From contig JAEUJZ010000025.1 of assembly GCA_016794505.1 (NCBI GenBank), positions 1 through 64,000 of the forward strand: a stretch of 64,000 nucleotides of DNA, given 5' to 3'. Position numbers and translations under genes: made by a program. The DNA comes from Myxococcales bacterium. Lineage in GTDB: Bacteria; Myxococcota_A; Polyangia; Palsa-1104; JAEUJZ01. The notes beneath the pieces were generated by a model. It searched no databases. It had not been told where the DNA came from and was given only the letters and a program-made list of their open reading frames with translations. Every line of letters starts with the position of its first letter. The first letter of the stretch is position 1. This document shows, in pieces, positions 52,494 to 61,183 of the stretch.

Positions 52494-53984
52494 TCAGCGC
52501 GTGCGCGTGAGGCGAATCGCGTAGAAGCTGTCGGCATTGTGCTCGTGCGGCCAAGTGTAAAGACCGTCTGTCTGCGCGCGATGAACGTGGCTCCACGGTG
52601 CCTGTGTCAAAGGCGGCGGCAGCGGCGATAGCTCGGGGTGGGCGCGCAGCACATCGGCCAGCACCGCGGGGCCTTCTTCGCGCAGCGGACTGCATACCGC
52701 ATAGACCAGCACTCCGCCGACGGAAAGATAAGGCAGAAGTCCGCTCACCATGCGGCGCTGAGTCTGGGCCAGCACGTTGACATCGGGCTCGTGCAAGCGC
52801 GTGCGCGCTTCTGGATGGCGGCGCAAGACACCGCTTCCGCTGCACGGGGCATCGAGCAAGATCGCGGCATAGCGTGGGCGCAGCGCGTCGGCCAGCGCAT
52901 CGGCGCGCAACAGATCAAGCTGCAGCGGTCGCACGTCGCGACAGCGCAGGCGATGGATGTGCTCGCGACAGAGATCCAGCTTGCGCAGCGATCGGTCGGC
53001 GGCATCGATGGCTCGCGCTTCGCCACGCGCCGCGAGCAGCGCGGCTAGGTGCGTTGCTTTCCCGCCCGTGCCGCAGCACGCATCCAGCAGCGGACCTTCG
53101 GGCAGGGTCAGCGGGCCGCCATCGCCATCGGAAAGCAGCAGGCGTGCGACAAGCTGTGCCCCCAGATCTTGCGCCGTGAACCAGCCCTCGGCATAGGCGG
53201 CGCCAGCAAATGGATAGCCGGATCGCAGGCGCACGGCTTCAGGCAGCCCAGAAAGGACGGCATCCTCGGCGAGTGCGCTGGGGTTCTCATCGGGGCTGTC
53301 CGCTTTTTCAATGAGGGCCACGCCTTCGCGCAGCAGCGCGGCCCGCGCTTCTGCGAAGGTGCCACGCAGCGAATTCAAGCGCAGCCACGTCGGGGCTGGC
53401 GCTTCCAGCGACGCACACAGCGCCTCGGCTCCATCGCGTCCGAGCAGCGCCAGCAGGTCCGCGATCAGAAAGGCCGGCAAGCCGTGCTGCGTGACCAGCG
53501 CGGCACAGATCTGATCGTCTGTGGCATCGGCCGGCAAAGGCGGTGTTGGCGGCAGTCCTTCACGTGACAAGCGGCGCAAGAGGGCATTAGCAAAGCCAGC
53601 CAGCCCTGGACCGCGCAGCGTGCGCAGCACCGTCACCACCTGATTGACGGCCCGCGGCTTGGGCACGCGCGTAAACAAAAGCTGGTATGCACCCAAGCGC
53701 AACAGCACGCGCACCTGCGGGTCTAGCGTCGCCAGGCCACGCGGTGCCAAGCGCAAGAGCGCCGCGTCAAGAACGGCCTGTTTGCGCAGGCTGCCATAGA
53801 CAAGCTCCGTACACAGGCCGCGCGAGCTCTCGTCGAGCCGTGCGCGATCCATCTCTCCCGACAAGGTTAAGCTGGCATAGGCGCCGGCCTCGACGCGTAC
53901 CAAGACGCGGCGCGCGACATCGACGGCAGACAGACGTGTGCTGGCGGGTGCTGCTGCGGGCAGCTCCTCACGTTGCGAGTGCAT
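52494..53984 (-). CDS. rsmB: 16S rRNA (cytosine-C5)-methyltransferase RsmB
   Basis: 496 residues. An N-terminal NusB-like helical RNA-binding domain (about 20-150, ARRVLVRVEAGAYASL, ELVYGSLRKQAVLD) precedes a SAM-dependent Rossmann domain (DACCGTGGKATHLAALL). The two cysteines of the m5C family are in DAPCSGSGVLRRHP and YAVCSPL. RsmB methylates C967 of 16S rRNA. The usual partners def/fmt are not present. The C-terminal part ends SFYAIRLTRTR. Confidence 0.93.
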   Translation of the reverse strand: MHSQREELPAAAPASTRLSAVDVARRVLVRVEAGAYASLTLSGEMDRARLDESSRGLCTELVYGSLRKQAVLDAALLRLAPRGLATLDPQVRVLLRLGAYQLLFTRVPKPRAVNQVVTVLRTLRGPGLAGFANALLRRLSREGLPPTPPLPADATDDQICAALVTQHGLPAFLIADLLALLGRDGAEALCASLEAPAPTWLRLNSLRGTFAEARAALLREGVALIEKADSPDENPSALAEDAVLSGLPEAVRLRSGYPFAGAAYAEGWFTAQDLGAQLVARLLLSDGDGGPLTLPEGPLLDACCGTGGKATHLAALLAARGEARAIDAADRSLRKLDLCREHIHRLRCRDVRPLQLDLLRADALADALRPRYAAILLDAPCSGSGVLRRHPEARTRLHEPDVNVLAQTQRRMVSGLLPYLSVGGVLVYAVCSPLREEGPAVLADVLRAHPELSPLPPPLTQAPWSHVHRAQTDGLYTWPHEHNADSFYAIRLTRTR

Positions 53985-54060
53985 GGCGGATTCCTTGCGT
54001 GAAGCCGAGCGTCGGTGCGTGGGCGTGACAGCGACGAATTCTGAGATCGCGGGGCAGAGC

Positions 54061-55482
54061 TTACGGACGCGGATCGATCATGTCTTCGGGGCGCACGACC
54101 TGATCGAATTCTTCACCAGAGAGCGCGCCGAGCTCGATCGTCACCTCGCGCAGCGTCTTGCCTTGCTTGTGCGCGGTCTTGGCGATCTTCGCCGCCATGT
54201 CGTATCCAATGCGCGGCGCCAGAGCGGTCACGAGCATCAGCGACTGGCCAAGCAGCTCTTTGATCCGTCCTTCGTTGGCGACGATGCCGGCCACGCAGTG
54301 CTCGACGAAAGAGTCGATGCCATCGGCGAGCAGGCGCAGCGACTGCAGCGCGCCGTACACCATCTGGGGCTTAAAGACATTCAGCTCGAAGTGGCCCTGC
54401 GTTCCCGCGAAAGCCACCGCGGCATCGTTGCCGATGACCTGCGCGCACAGCATGGTCATCGCCTCGCACTGCGTTGGGTTGACCTTGCCAGGCATGATCG
54501 AGCTGCCAGGCTCGTTTTCCGGCAGCGAGAGCTCAGCCAGGCCGCAGCGCGGGCCGCTGCCCAAAAGACGAATGTCGCTTGCGATCTTGAACAGCGCGAC
54601 CGCTGTCGTGCGCAGCGCCGCCGACAGCGTCACGACGGCATCGTGCGCGGCCAGCGCGGCAAACTTGTTGGGCGCGGTCACAAACGGCAGGCCGGTGATC
54701 GCGGCGATCTCTTGGGCCACTTCTTCGGCGTACTTGGGGTGGCTGTTTAGGCCGGTGCCAACGGCAGTGCCACCGGCTGCCAGCTCATACATGCCAGGCA
54801 GCGCAGCGCGCACGGTCTTTTCCGCAAATGCGATCTGCGCCGCATAGCCGCCAAATTCCTGACCCAGCGAAAGCGGCGTCGCGTCCATCAGGTGCGTGCG
54901 GCCGATCTTGATGATGTGCGAAAACGCCGCGGCCTTTTCTTCCAGCACCTTGTGAAGCTGGGCCAAGGCCGGCAGCAGGCGATGGTGGACTCGATCGACG
55001 ATCGCGACGTGCATCGCCGTCGGGAAGTGATCGTTCGTCGACTGCGACATGTTGATGTGATCGTTGGGGTGTACGGGCTTTTTGCTGCCCATCGTGCCGC
55101 CCAAGATCTCGATGGCGCGGTTCGAGATCACTTCGTTGGCGTTCATGTTGGTCTGGGTGCCGCTACCCGTCTGCCACACCACCAGCGGAAAGTGCGCATC
55201 GAGCGTGCCAGCGATGACTTCATCTGCGGCCTGCTCGATCGCGGGCAGCAGCTTGGAATCGAGCTTGCCCAAGCGAACATTGGTGCGCGCCGCGGCTTTC
55301 TTCACGACGCCGAGCGAATAGATGAACTCGCGCGGGAAGCGCTCGCCACCGATGCGAAAGTTCTGCAGCGAGCGCTGCGTCTGCGCCCCCCAATAGCGAT
55401 CGGCGGGCACGGCGATATCGCCGAACGTGTCTTTTTCGATGCGGGTTGCCTTGGCTGATTCTGCGTGCGTGTCGTGGTGCAT
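54061..55482 (-). CDS. fumC: Class II fumarate hydratase
   Basis: 473 residues from the ATG at 55482, with GGAGAAG upstream; a longer frame to 55656 is rejected. Family motifs: [57 protein letters not shown], and the signature [16 protein letters not shown]. It converts fumarate to malate in the TCA cycle. Class II enzymes need no Fe-S cluster. It is divergent from the reductase gene at 55713. Confidence 0.97.
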   Translation of the reverse strand: MHHDTHAESAKATRIEKDTFGDIAVPADRYWGAQTQRSLQNFRIGGERFPREFIYSLGVVKKAAARTNVRLGKLDSKLLPAIEQAADEVIAGTLDAHFPLVVWQTGSGTQTNMNANEVISNRAIEILGGTMGSKKPVHPNDHINMSQSTNDHFPTAMHVAIVDRVHHRLLPALAQLHKVLEEKAAAFSHIIKIGRTHLMDATPLSLGQEFGGYAAQIAFAEKTVRAALPGMYELAAGGTAVGTGLNSHPKYAEEVAQEIAAITGLPFVTAPNKFAALAAHDAVVTLSAALRTTAVALFKIASDIRLLGSGPRCGLAELSLPENEPGSSIMPGKVNPTQCEAMTMLCAQVIGNDAAVAFAGTQGHFELNVFKPQMVYGALQSLRLLADGIDSFVEHCVAGIVANEGRIKELLGQSLMLVTALAPRIGYDMAAKIAKTAHKQGKTLREVTIELGALSGEEFDQVVRPEDMIDPRP

Positions 55483-55696
55483 GGTCTCTGTGCTTCTCCG
55501 AAAACGATGGGCCGCGACGTGGGCCTCGCTAGGTGCTTGTTTCCGTCGGGCCGTCTGGTCGTCTAGCCAGTCCGCAAGCCCGCTGCTGGCAAGGGTCGGC
55601 CCCAGTTTCTGGCGAGCATAAACAAAACCCCCCCGGCGAGGGGAAATTCTCTGCACAGAGTGCGCAGCCCAGGCGATTGCGGCCCGCGCAGGGCGA

Positions 55697-55702
55697 TATA
55701 CT
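55697..55702 (+). promoter_or_regulatory. Possible -10 element (TATACT)
   Basis: TATACT lies ten bases before the ATG at 55713, in the context GATATACTCCGG. This is the third case of this hexamer set close to a start in the window. The nearest -35-like hexamer, TTGCGG (55677-55682), is only 14 bases away. Confidence 0.35.
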
Positions 55703-55712
55703 CCGGCCCCTC

Positions 55713-56960
55713 ATGACTTCTACCTCGTCTGGATCTGTCGCGGATTCCGCTGCTTCGTCGCGTCGAGCGGCTGTGCTCTTGACCGGGGCCACTGGCTTTT
55801 TGGGGCGCGAGATTCTGTGGCAGCTCATCACGTCACTGCCGGTCGATCACGACATCTTGTGCTTGGTGCGCGGCGAGCGCGCGGGGGCCCCGCCTCCCGT
55901 CACAGCCGAAGAGCGCAGCTTGCTCGCTGAGTCGCGGCTGCGTGCGCTGCTGGATGAAGAGGCGCCGCTTCCGGCCAGCGATCCGCGTCGCGCCCGCGTC
56001 TTTGCCTTGGCTGGCGACATCACGCGACCGCACCTGGGGCTGGATGCGGCGACGTTTTCTGCCGTCGCTGCGCGCACGGCTGCGGTCTATCACGGCGCCG
56101 CCACCGTGCGCTTCGATCTGCCGCTTGCCGAAGCGCGCGTCACCAATGTTGAAGGCACGCGCGAGATCCTGGGCCTGTGTCGCGCTGCCCAGCAGCACGG
56201 CAGCTTTTCGCGGCTGCACTACATCGGCACGGCCTACGTGGCAGGCACCCGCCGCGGTCGCATTTTGGAAGACGATCTCGACTGCGGGCAGGGCTTCCAC
56301 AACACGTACGAGCAGACCAAGTTCGAAGCAGAAAAGCTGGTGCGCGCTGCGATGTCCGGCAGCACGAGCGAGTCGCCTTTACCGGTGACGATCTATCGCC
56401 CCAGCATCGTCGTTGGCGACAGCAGCAGCGGTCGCACGTCGTCGTTCAAGGTCATGTACTGGCCGCTCAAGGTCTTTGCCCGCGGCCTGATCCCGGTGGT
56501 GCCGGCCTCGCGTGCGGGCATCGTCGATCTGGTGCCGGTGGACTTCGTGGTCAAGGCCATCGTCGCGCTGGGCCGGCTCGATGCCGCGGTCGGCAAGACC
56601 TATCACCTGGCCGCTGGGCCCGAGCGCTCGACGACAATCGGCGCCGCCATGGACGTCGCGGCCGAGGTCTTTGGCGTGTACAAGCCGCTGTTCATGCCCA
56701 TCGAAACGTATGAGCGCTGGGTGCGTCCGCTCTTGCGCTTTGTGCTGCGCGGCAAGCGCAGAAAAACCCTCGAAACCGGGCGCATTTATGTTCCGTACTT
56801 CAGTCACGGTGCCGCGTTCGACACCAGCCAGACGCGCCGCGATCTGGCCGCAAGCGGGCTTGAGATCCCCGATGTGCGGCAATACTTCCTGACGCTTCTG
56901 CGATACTGTGTAGATTCCGACTGGGGTAAGAAGCCCGTCGCCAACCACCCAAACCGCTAA
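55713..56960 (+). CDS. Extended SDR reductase (thioester/fatty acyl reductase-like)
   Basis: 415 residues from the ATG at 55713; the frame extends further upstream but TATACT at 55697 marks the likely start. The NADP-binding TGATGFLGREI (24-34) and the catalytic Y-x-x-x-K (HNTYEQTKFEAEKL) are present, with the Male-sterility/NAD-binding-4 type sequence YHGAATVRFDLPLAEARVTNVEGT. The pattern is that of fatty acyl-CoA reductases and thioester reductase domains. A long C-terminal region (about 330-415) may hold the acyl binding part. It is followed by a classical SDR gene 19 bases on. Confidence 0.83.
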   Translation: MTSTSSGSVADSAASSRRAAVLLTGATGFLGREILWQLITSLPVDHDILCLVRGERAGAPPPVTAEERSLLAESRLRALLDEEAPLPASDPRRARVFALAGDITRPHLGLDAATFSAVAARTAAVYHGAATVRFDLPLAEARVTNVEGTREILGLCRAAQQHGSFSRLHYIGTAYVAGTRRGRILEDDLDCGQGFHNTYEQTKFEAEKLVRAAMSGSTSESPLPVTIYRPSIVVGDSSSGRTSSFKVMYWPLKVFARGLIPVVPASRAGIVDLVPVDFVVKAIVALGRLDAAVGKTYHLAAGPERSTTIGAAMDVAAEVFGVYKPLFMPIETYERWVRPLLRFVLRGKRRKTLETGRIYVPYFSHGAAFDTSQTRRDLAASGLEIPDVRQYFLTLLRYCVDSDWGKKPVANHPNR

Positions 56961-56979
56961 GGGCAAGCAGAGGGAAGCC

Positions 56980-57690
56980 ATGCTGTTTCAGGACAAAGTC
57001 GTTTTGATCACAGGCGCTGCGGGCGCACTGGGTCGCGCCGTTGTGAAGGCCTTCGCCGACGCGGGGGCAACGTTGGTCCTCACCGATCACAACCGCGAGC
57101 GCTTGGCCCTTTTGCGCAGCGAGCTTGGACTTACGCCCGAGCGCTGCCACATCCACCAAGCCGACATCACGCGCTTGGACGAGGCCAAGAGCTTTGCCGA
57201 GGCGACAGAGCAGGCGGTGTCGCGCATCGATGCCGCGATCCACATTGCCGGCGGCTTTCGCATGGGCGTCACGCATGAAGCCAGCGAAGACGACTGGAAC
57301 TTCCTGATGAACTTGAACGCTCGCTCGGCGTTCAACTTGGTGCATGGCGTGGTGCCGGTGATGAAGCGCGGCGGAGGTGGCTCGATCGTGTTCATCGGCT
57401 CGCGATCGGCGCTTGCGGGACCGGCCGACATGGGCGTGTACGCGGCATCGAAAGCGGCCCTTTTGCGCCTGTCCGAGAGCATGGCTGCCGAGCTGGCCGA
57501 GCTAAGCATCCGCGTGAACTGCGTGCTGCCGAGCATCCTCGATACGCCGGCCAATCGTCAGAACATGCCGGCCGCCGATCCCGATCGCTGGGTACGTCCC
57601 GAGTCGCTGGCACAGGTCATCCTGTTTCTGTGCTCGCCTGCCGCCCGCGACATCAGCGGCGCCAACATTCCGGTCTATGGCCGAAGCTAG
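56980..57690 (+). CDS. Short-chain dehydrogenase/reductase
   Basis: 236 residues, with AGAGGGA before the ATG. Cofactor motif TGAAGALGRAV (11-21), NAGG-equivalent HIAGGFRMG, catalytic Ser in IVFIGSRSALAG and Tyr/Lys in YAASKAAL are all present. A classical SDR; the substrate is not readable. Likely co-transcribed with the extended SDR upstream, so both may serve one pathway. An AT-rich block follows. Confidence 0.9.
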   Translation: MLFQDKVVLITGAAGALGRAVVKAFADAGATLVLTDHNRERLALLRSELGLTPERCHIHQADITRLDEAKSFAEATEQAVSRIDAAIHIAGGFRMGVTHEASEDDWNFLMNLNARSAFNLVHGVVPVMKRGGGGSIVFIGSRSALAGPADMGVYAASKAALLRLSESMAAELAELSIRVNCVLPSILDTPANRQNMPAADPDRWVRPESLAQVILFLCSPAARDISGANIPVYGRS

Positions 57691-57699
57691 TTTAGTAAA

Positions 57700-57715
57700 T
57701 ATATTTGCAAATATA
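57700..57715. repeat. AT-rich block with a perfect 16-bp palindrome
   Basis: 57691-57770 is about 80 bases of nearly pure A/T in a G/C-rich genome. Within it TATATTTGCAAATATA (57700-57715) is perfectly self-complementary. It may be a protein-binding site, a nucleoid-protein site or a low-melting element; no gene lies in it. Confidence 0.5.
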
Positions 57716-57774
57716 ATTTATTCGTATAGTAAATGTATTAATTTAATATCCAATATATATATCTTCCGCAGGGC

Positions 57775-57809
57775 GCCGCAGGCTCAGCCGGCGTGGCTGA
57801 ACCTGCGGC
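57775..57809. terminator. Strong hairpin after the Cys-rich lipoprotein gene
   Basis: GCCGCAGG and CCTGCGGC form the outer 8-bp stem; TCAGCC and GGCTGA form the inner 6-bp stem with loop GGCGT, with one-base bulges on each side. It lies eight bases beyond the stop at 57817 of the minus-strand gene; reading on the minus strand it runs into the AT-rich block, as an intrinsic terminator would. Confidence 0.6.
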
Positions 57810-57816
57810 AGGGCGC

Positions 57817-58626
57817 TTACGAGGCGCAGCCTCCACCGATGGCGAAGGCCTTGACGAAGTCGACGTAGCACAGGTTGCAGGCAACAGGGTGGGTCAGCGA
57901 ACAGGTGCGGCACTGCGTATCGTGATACGCGCAGCCTCGGTGATAGCAGCAGTCGCCGCAGACCCAGCTCCAGCAGCTACAGCCGCGACCGCACATGCCA
58001 TAGCACTCGTTCTTGTTGGGGTCCTTGCGCAGGTCTTTGCAGGCCAGCACGTCGGGGCTTAGCTGGCTTTGGCTTTCGCCCAGGCTGCTGTCAGCCATGT
58101 CGGCGATGCGGCTGGCCAGAAGGTGCAAGGGGTACGTCGCGGGGTAGTCGCGGCCGTTGATGCCCCGCTCGCCGAGCAGCTTCGACAGCGTCGGCAAGAG
58201 CTTCATTTCAGGTCGCGCGTTCAGCCGGGCAGCGGCGGTGGAATCTCCCGACTGCGCCACCTGCTCGGCGGCCAGGCCTTGCGCCGAGCTGGCCTGCATG
58301 TGCAGCGCGCCCGACAAAATCGACAGCGAGCTTTCGCCGCCGCGCTGCGCCTGCAAGAGCACCTGGTTTGCACCGTCGAGCAGCGTCAGCTCACCCGACG
58401 ATCCGTTGTCGGCGGCAGCAAAGCGCAGCGTGACCCCGCCTTGCAAGAGCTCACCGGCCACCCGATCTTGGCTCTGCGCAGTCAAGCGCAGGCCCTCGGC
58501 AGCGGCCGTCGCTGCGGGCGCTGGCTGGGGCGGTGTCGGGCTGTCGACCTGTGGGGTACAGGCCACCTGGAGCAGGCCAAACGCCAAGCCACAAAGAAGC
58601 TGCGAGATTCGTTTCTGCGTCGCCAT
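57817..58626 (-). CDS. Lipoprotein with a C-terminal cysteine-rich domain
   Basis: 269 residues from the ATG at 58626, with a GGAGG-like site upstream. Signal peptide MATQKRISQLLCGLAFGLLQVAC. A Pro/Ala-rich linker and a mid part of about 150 residues without motifs lead to a dense Cys cluster near the C-terminus: NECYGMCGRGCSCWSWVC, GDCCYHRGC, YHDTQCRTC, with an H-D pair after CC. The CC-H and HD-x-x-C arrangement recalls the phospholipase A2 active-site helices (CC-x-x-H-D), but the fold is not shown. The function is unknown. Confidence 0.75.
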   Translation of the reverse strand: MATQKRISQLLCGLAFGLLQVACTPQVDSPTPPQPAPAATAAAEGLRLTAQSQDRVAGELLQGGVTLRFAAADNGSSGELTLLDGANQVLLQAQRGGESSLSILSGALHMQASSAQGLAAEQVAQSGDSTAAARLNARPEMKLLPTLSKLLGERGINGRDYPATYPLHLLASRIADMADSSLGESQSQLSPDVLACKDLRKDPNKNECYGMCGRGCSCWSWVCGDCCYHRGCAYHDTQCRTCSLTHPVACNLCYVDFVKAFAIGGGCAS

Positions 58627-58776
58627 GAGAGCCTCCATCGAGCGGGATGTTGCGACGATCGCGACCACCCTGATCGCGCTCGCGCCGCGACGATAAAACA
58701 GGCGCAGGAGCATGGGGAAAAACTTTGTGCGCTCGGCCGAGCTTGCCGCGCTCGGGTCCGGCGCTGCCCGCGCTGT

Positions 58777-59415
58777 TTAGAACGCCGCGACGATGCCGAG
58801 CAGCGTGCCTTTGCCGGCCAGGCTGACCCACGGCGCCCAGCGCGAGTCCGGTACGAAATAACGGTACGTGTCGCAGATCGCAGGGGGCAAAAGCAGAAGT
58901 CCAACGGCCCATGGCGGAATGCTGAGCGCGCGGGACAGCGTGTTGACATCGCTCTGCTGCGGACCGACGCCCGCGAAGCCGGTGATGGCATACCCCGTCG
59001 TCAGAAGCACGTGCAGAGCCAGCATGCCCTTGAGCAGCGGGCGATTGTGTTCACGCAGGCGCGGATCGACCTGCAGGATGACTTCGCTGTACAGGTCCTG
59101 CATGAGAAAGCCCGCCATGGCGATGGCATAGCGCTGCTGCTGCGACTGCACGTGCGTTGGTGTGATCGAAAAAAACGGAAACGGTCCCAGGCTGACGGGC
59201 TCTAGCTTGGGTCGCGCGTCGGTGATGTAGTCCGCGGCGATGTGTGCGCTCTCGTGCAGGGCCAGGCCAATGCCCGCGCCCAGCGCAAACCACAGATAGT
59301 CTGTGACGCGGCGAAAGTTCGCTTCTTTGGCGTGAGCGTGGCGGGGCCCCATCGCGCATACGAGCACGCTTAGAAGAAGCAGCACTCGGCAGCGTGCGAG
59401 CACCGAACTAGCCAT
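58777..59415 (-). CDS. Polytopic membrane protein with an HExxH motif
   Basis: 212 residues. Hydrophobic segments: residues 8-28 (signal-like), GAGIGLALHESAHIAADY (about 46-63), and GMLALHVLLTTGYAITGFAG, PPWAVGLLLLPPAI near the C-terminus. HESAH in the second segment is an HExxH zinc-binding motif, found in intramembrane or membrane-linked peptidases; no second D/E zinc ligand in a known pattern could be assigned. Its ATG overlaps the rlmB stop by eight bases, so the two are translated in turn. Confidence 0.7.
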   Translation of the reverse strand: MASSVLARCRVLLLLSVLVCAMGPRHAHAKEANFRRVTDYLWFALGAGIGLALHESAHIAADYITDARPKLEPVSLGPFPFFSITPTHVQSQQQRYAIAMAGFLMQDLYSEVILQVDPRLREHNRPLLKGMLALHVLLTTGYAITGFAGVGPQQSDVNTLSRALSIPPWAVGLLLLPPAICDTYRYFVPDSRWAPWVSLAGKGTLLGIVAAF

Positions 59416-60385
59416 GGTCTATCGCGGCCTGTTTTCGTCGCTGGCGCAGCGCTTCATACAGCAGCACAGCCCCAGCGGCCGAGACGTTCAGCGATGCGCC
59501 GTGTAGGCCCGCTTGCATGGGGACTTCGATGCGACCATCGCAGCTCTTGCGGACCTGCGGGCGCAGCCCCTTGCCTTCGCTGCCCAAAAGGATTGCGGTC
59601 GGACGTGACAGATCACAGTCCCACGCGGGCTGTCCTCCTTGGCCGGGCGCGACGGCTGCGAGTAGCTGCACTTCGCGATCTTTTAAGTCGCGCAGTGTCC
59701 GCAGCAGGTTCGCCACCTGCGCGATGGGCAGAACCTCGGTGGCTCCTGCGGCGGCCTTCGCGGTCGCTGCGGTTACTTGCGCGCTGTTGTTCATCGGCAG
59801 GACGACGCCATGGCCACCCAAGACATACGTGCTGCGCACCAGCGCGCCCAGGTTCTGCGGATCGGTCACTCCGTCGAGGATCACAACAAGTGGAGGCTCG
59901 TTTCCCGCCGCGCGCAGGATGCCATGGACGTCGCTGTGATAGCGAAAGGCCGAGCAGAAGGCCACCACCCCTTGATGCACAGCACCGCGCGTCAAGCGAT
60001 CGAGCTCGCCACGCGACCGCATGATCGGCTCGACACCTTGCTCCTGTGCGATTCGCAAAAGGCTCGCCAGTGCAGCGCTGGTCGCGGGCGATGAAGACTC
60101 GCTGACGCACAAGGCAAAGATCGGGCTGCTTGCGCTGCGCAAAAGCTCGGTGACCGCGTGAATGCCGTACACGCTGCGCGCATCCGCAGGCACGCCTGTC
60201 GGCAGCGCGACGGTTCGATCGGGAAATCGAAAGTCTGCGTCGAAGCTCGGCTTGCCGCGATCGTCCGCGCTGCGTCGAGCCGATGGATGCGATCGGCCTG
60301 CCGCTGGCCGCGACGGGTTTATCGCGGGGCGTGTTGCGTCCGATCGTGCGGGATAAGAAGAAGGAGGACGAGGGAAGGCGGACAC
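59408..60385 (-). CDS. rlmB: 23S rRNA (guanosine-2'-O)-methyltransferase RlmB
   Basis: 325 residues. About 65 Ser/Arg/Pro-rich residues come before the SpoU core. The SPOUT motifs are LDGVTDPQNLGALVRS (motif 1), ILLGSEGKGL (motif 2) and SLNVSAAGAVLLYEAL (motif 3), typical of TrmH/RlmB, a knotted fold. The small substrate-binding domain has VYGIHAVTELL. RlmB methylates G2251 of 23S rRNA; TrmH-type activity on tRNA cannot be excluded. The downstream membrane gene overlaps it. Confidence 0.9.
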   Translation of the reverse strand: MSAFPRPPSSYPARSDATRPAINPSRPAAGRSHPSARRSADDRGKPSFDADFRFPDRTVALPTGVPADARSVYGIHAVTELLRSASSPIFALCVSESSSPATSAALASLLRIAQEQGVEPIMRSRGELDRLTRGAVHQGVVAFCSAFRYHSDVHGILRAAGNEPPLVVILDGVTDPQNLGALVRSTYVLGGHGVVLPMNNSAQVTAATAKAAAGATEVLPIAQVANLLRTLRDLKDREVQLLAAVAPGQGGQPAWDCDLSRPTAILLGSEGKGLRPQVRKSCDGRIEVPMQAGLHGASLNVSAAGAVLLYEALRQRRKQAAIDHG

Positions 60386-60437
60386 GCCGCGAATCTATGC
60401 GCAAAGGCCGGCAACAAGCCAGCGCTTTAGCAGCGTG

Positions 60438-61166
60438 CTACTTGAGACGGAACAAGGCGGGGTCAAGCCGCTCGTCAAGGCTGGCCGATTCGACGTCGAT
60501 GGTGACGCTGTAGCCAAGGGCGGTGTTGTCGATGATGACATGCGTCGGCACCGACTGACCCTGGATCTCTTTGAACTGCTGCGCGCGAATGGTGCGCTCG
60601 GTCTCGACGATGCGAAGCTCGCCTTCTTTCAGGCCAAGGATCTTCTGACGCGATGGCAAGCGCGGCTCTAGGTCAAAGGCCGCGGCGAGATCGGCGCCGA
60701 TGGACAAGAGGATCTTCTGCTCAAGCTGGCCTTCGCTGCCGGGCATGCCCTGCACAACCTTGATGTCGCCGCCGACCTTGATCAGATCAAACAGCGTGAT
60801 GTTGCCAGGACCATACGCCTGCAAGCGGAAGCGATCCGGTCGCTCGACGGCGACCAAGCCGCGCACGGTAAGCTGGCCACGCCCGTCGCCGCGCGGGTAA
60901 TCGATATGCACATGATGGACGGCGCGCATGGTGTTCCAGCGCACATCGGCAACCGGCTGCACGACCGGGCCCTTGATGATGATGGGCTTGGTCTTGTTGT
61001 CGCAGCCCAGGCCTGAAAGGCCAACGCCGGACAGCGTGCAGGCCAAAGCCAGGCCGCTGAGCAGACCGCCAAACAGCAGACGGCTGCGACGCTGCGGGCG
61101 GGCAAGGCCCAGCGAGCGCACAAGAGGCGCCCAGGTTGGAAGACAGTTGGCAAGACGGGATCGCAT
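60438..61166 (-). CDS. LolB/DUF4292-like lipoprotein
   Basis: 242 residues from the ATG at 61166, preceded by GGAGG 11 bases upstream. An Arg-rich N-region and a hydrophobic stretch end in lipobox LSGLGC. The mature protein has VRWNTMRAVHHVHIDYPRGDGR and GLVAVERPDRFRLQAYGPG, as in LolB-like and DUF4292 proteins that hold lipids in a half-barrel. It may carry a lipid or lipoprotein in the periplasm. Gap of 17 bases to the upstream glycosyltransferase. Confidence 0.7.
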   Translation of the reverse strand: MRSRLANCLPTWAPLVRSLGLARPQRRSRLLFGGLLSGLALACTLSGVGLSGLGCDNKTKPIIIKGPVVQPVADVRWNTMRAVHHVHIDYPRGDGRGQLTVRGLVAVERPDRFRLQAYGPGNITLFDLIKVGGDIKVVQGMPGSEGQLEQKILLSIGADLAAAFDLEPRLPSRQKILGLKEGELRIVETERTIRAQQFKEIQGQSVPTHVIIDNTALGYSVTIDVESASLDERLDPALFRLK

Positions 61167-61183
61167 GGATTGATTCGCCTCCA

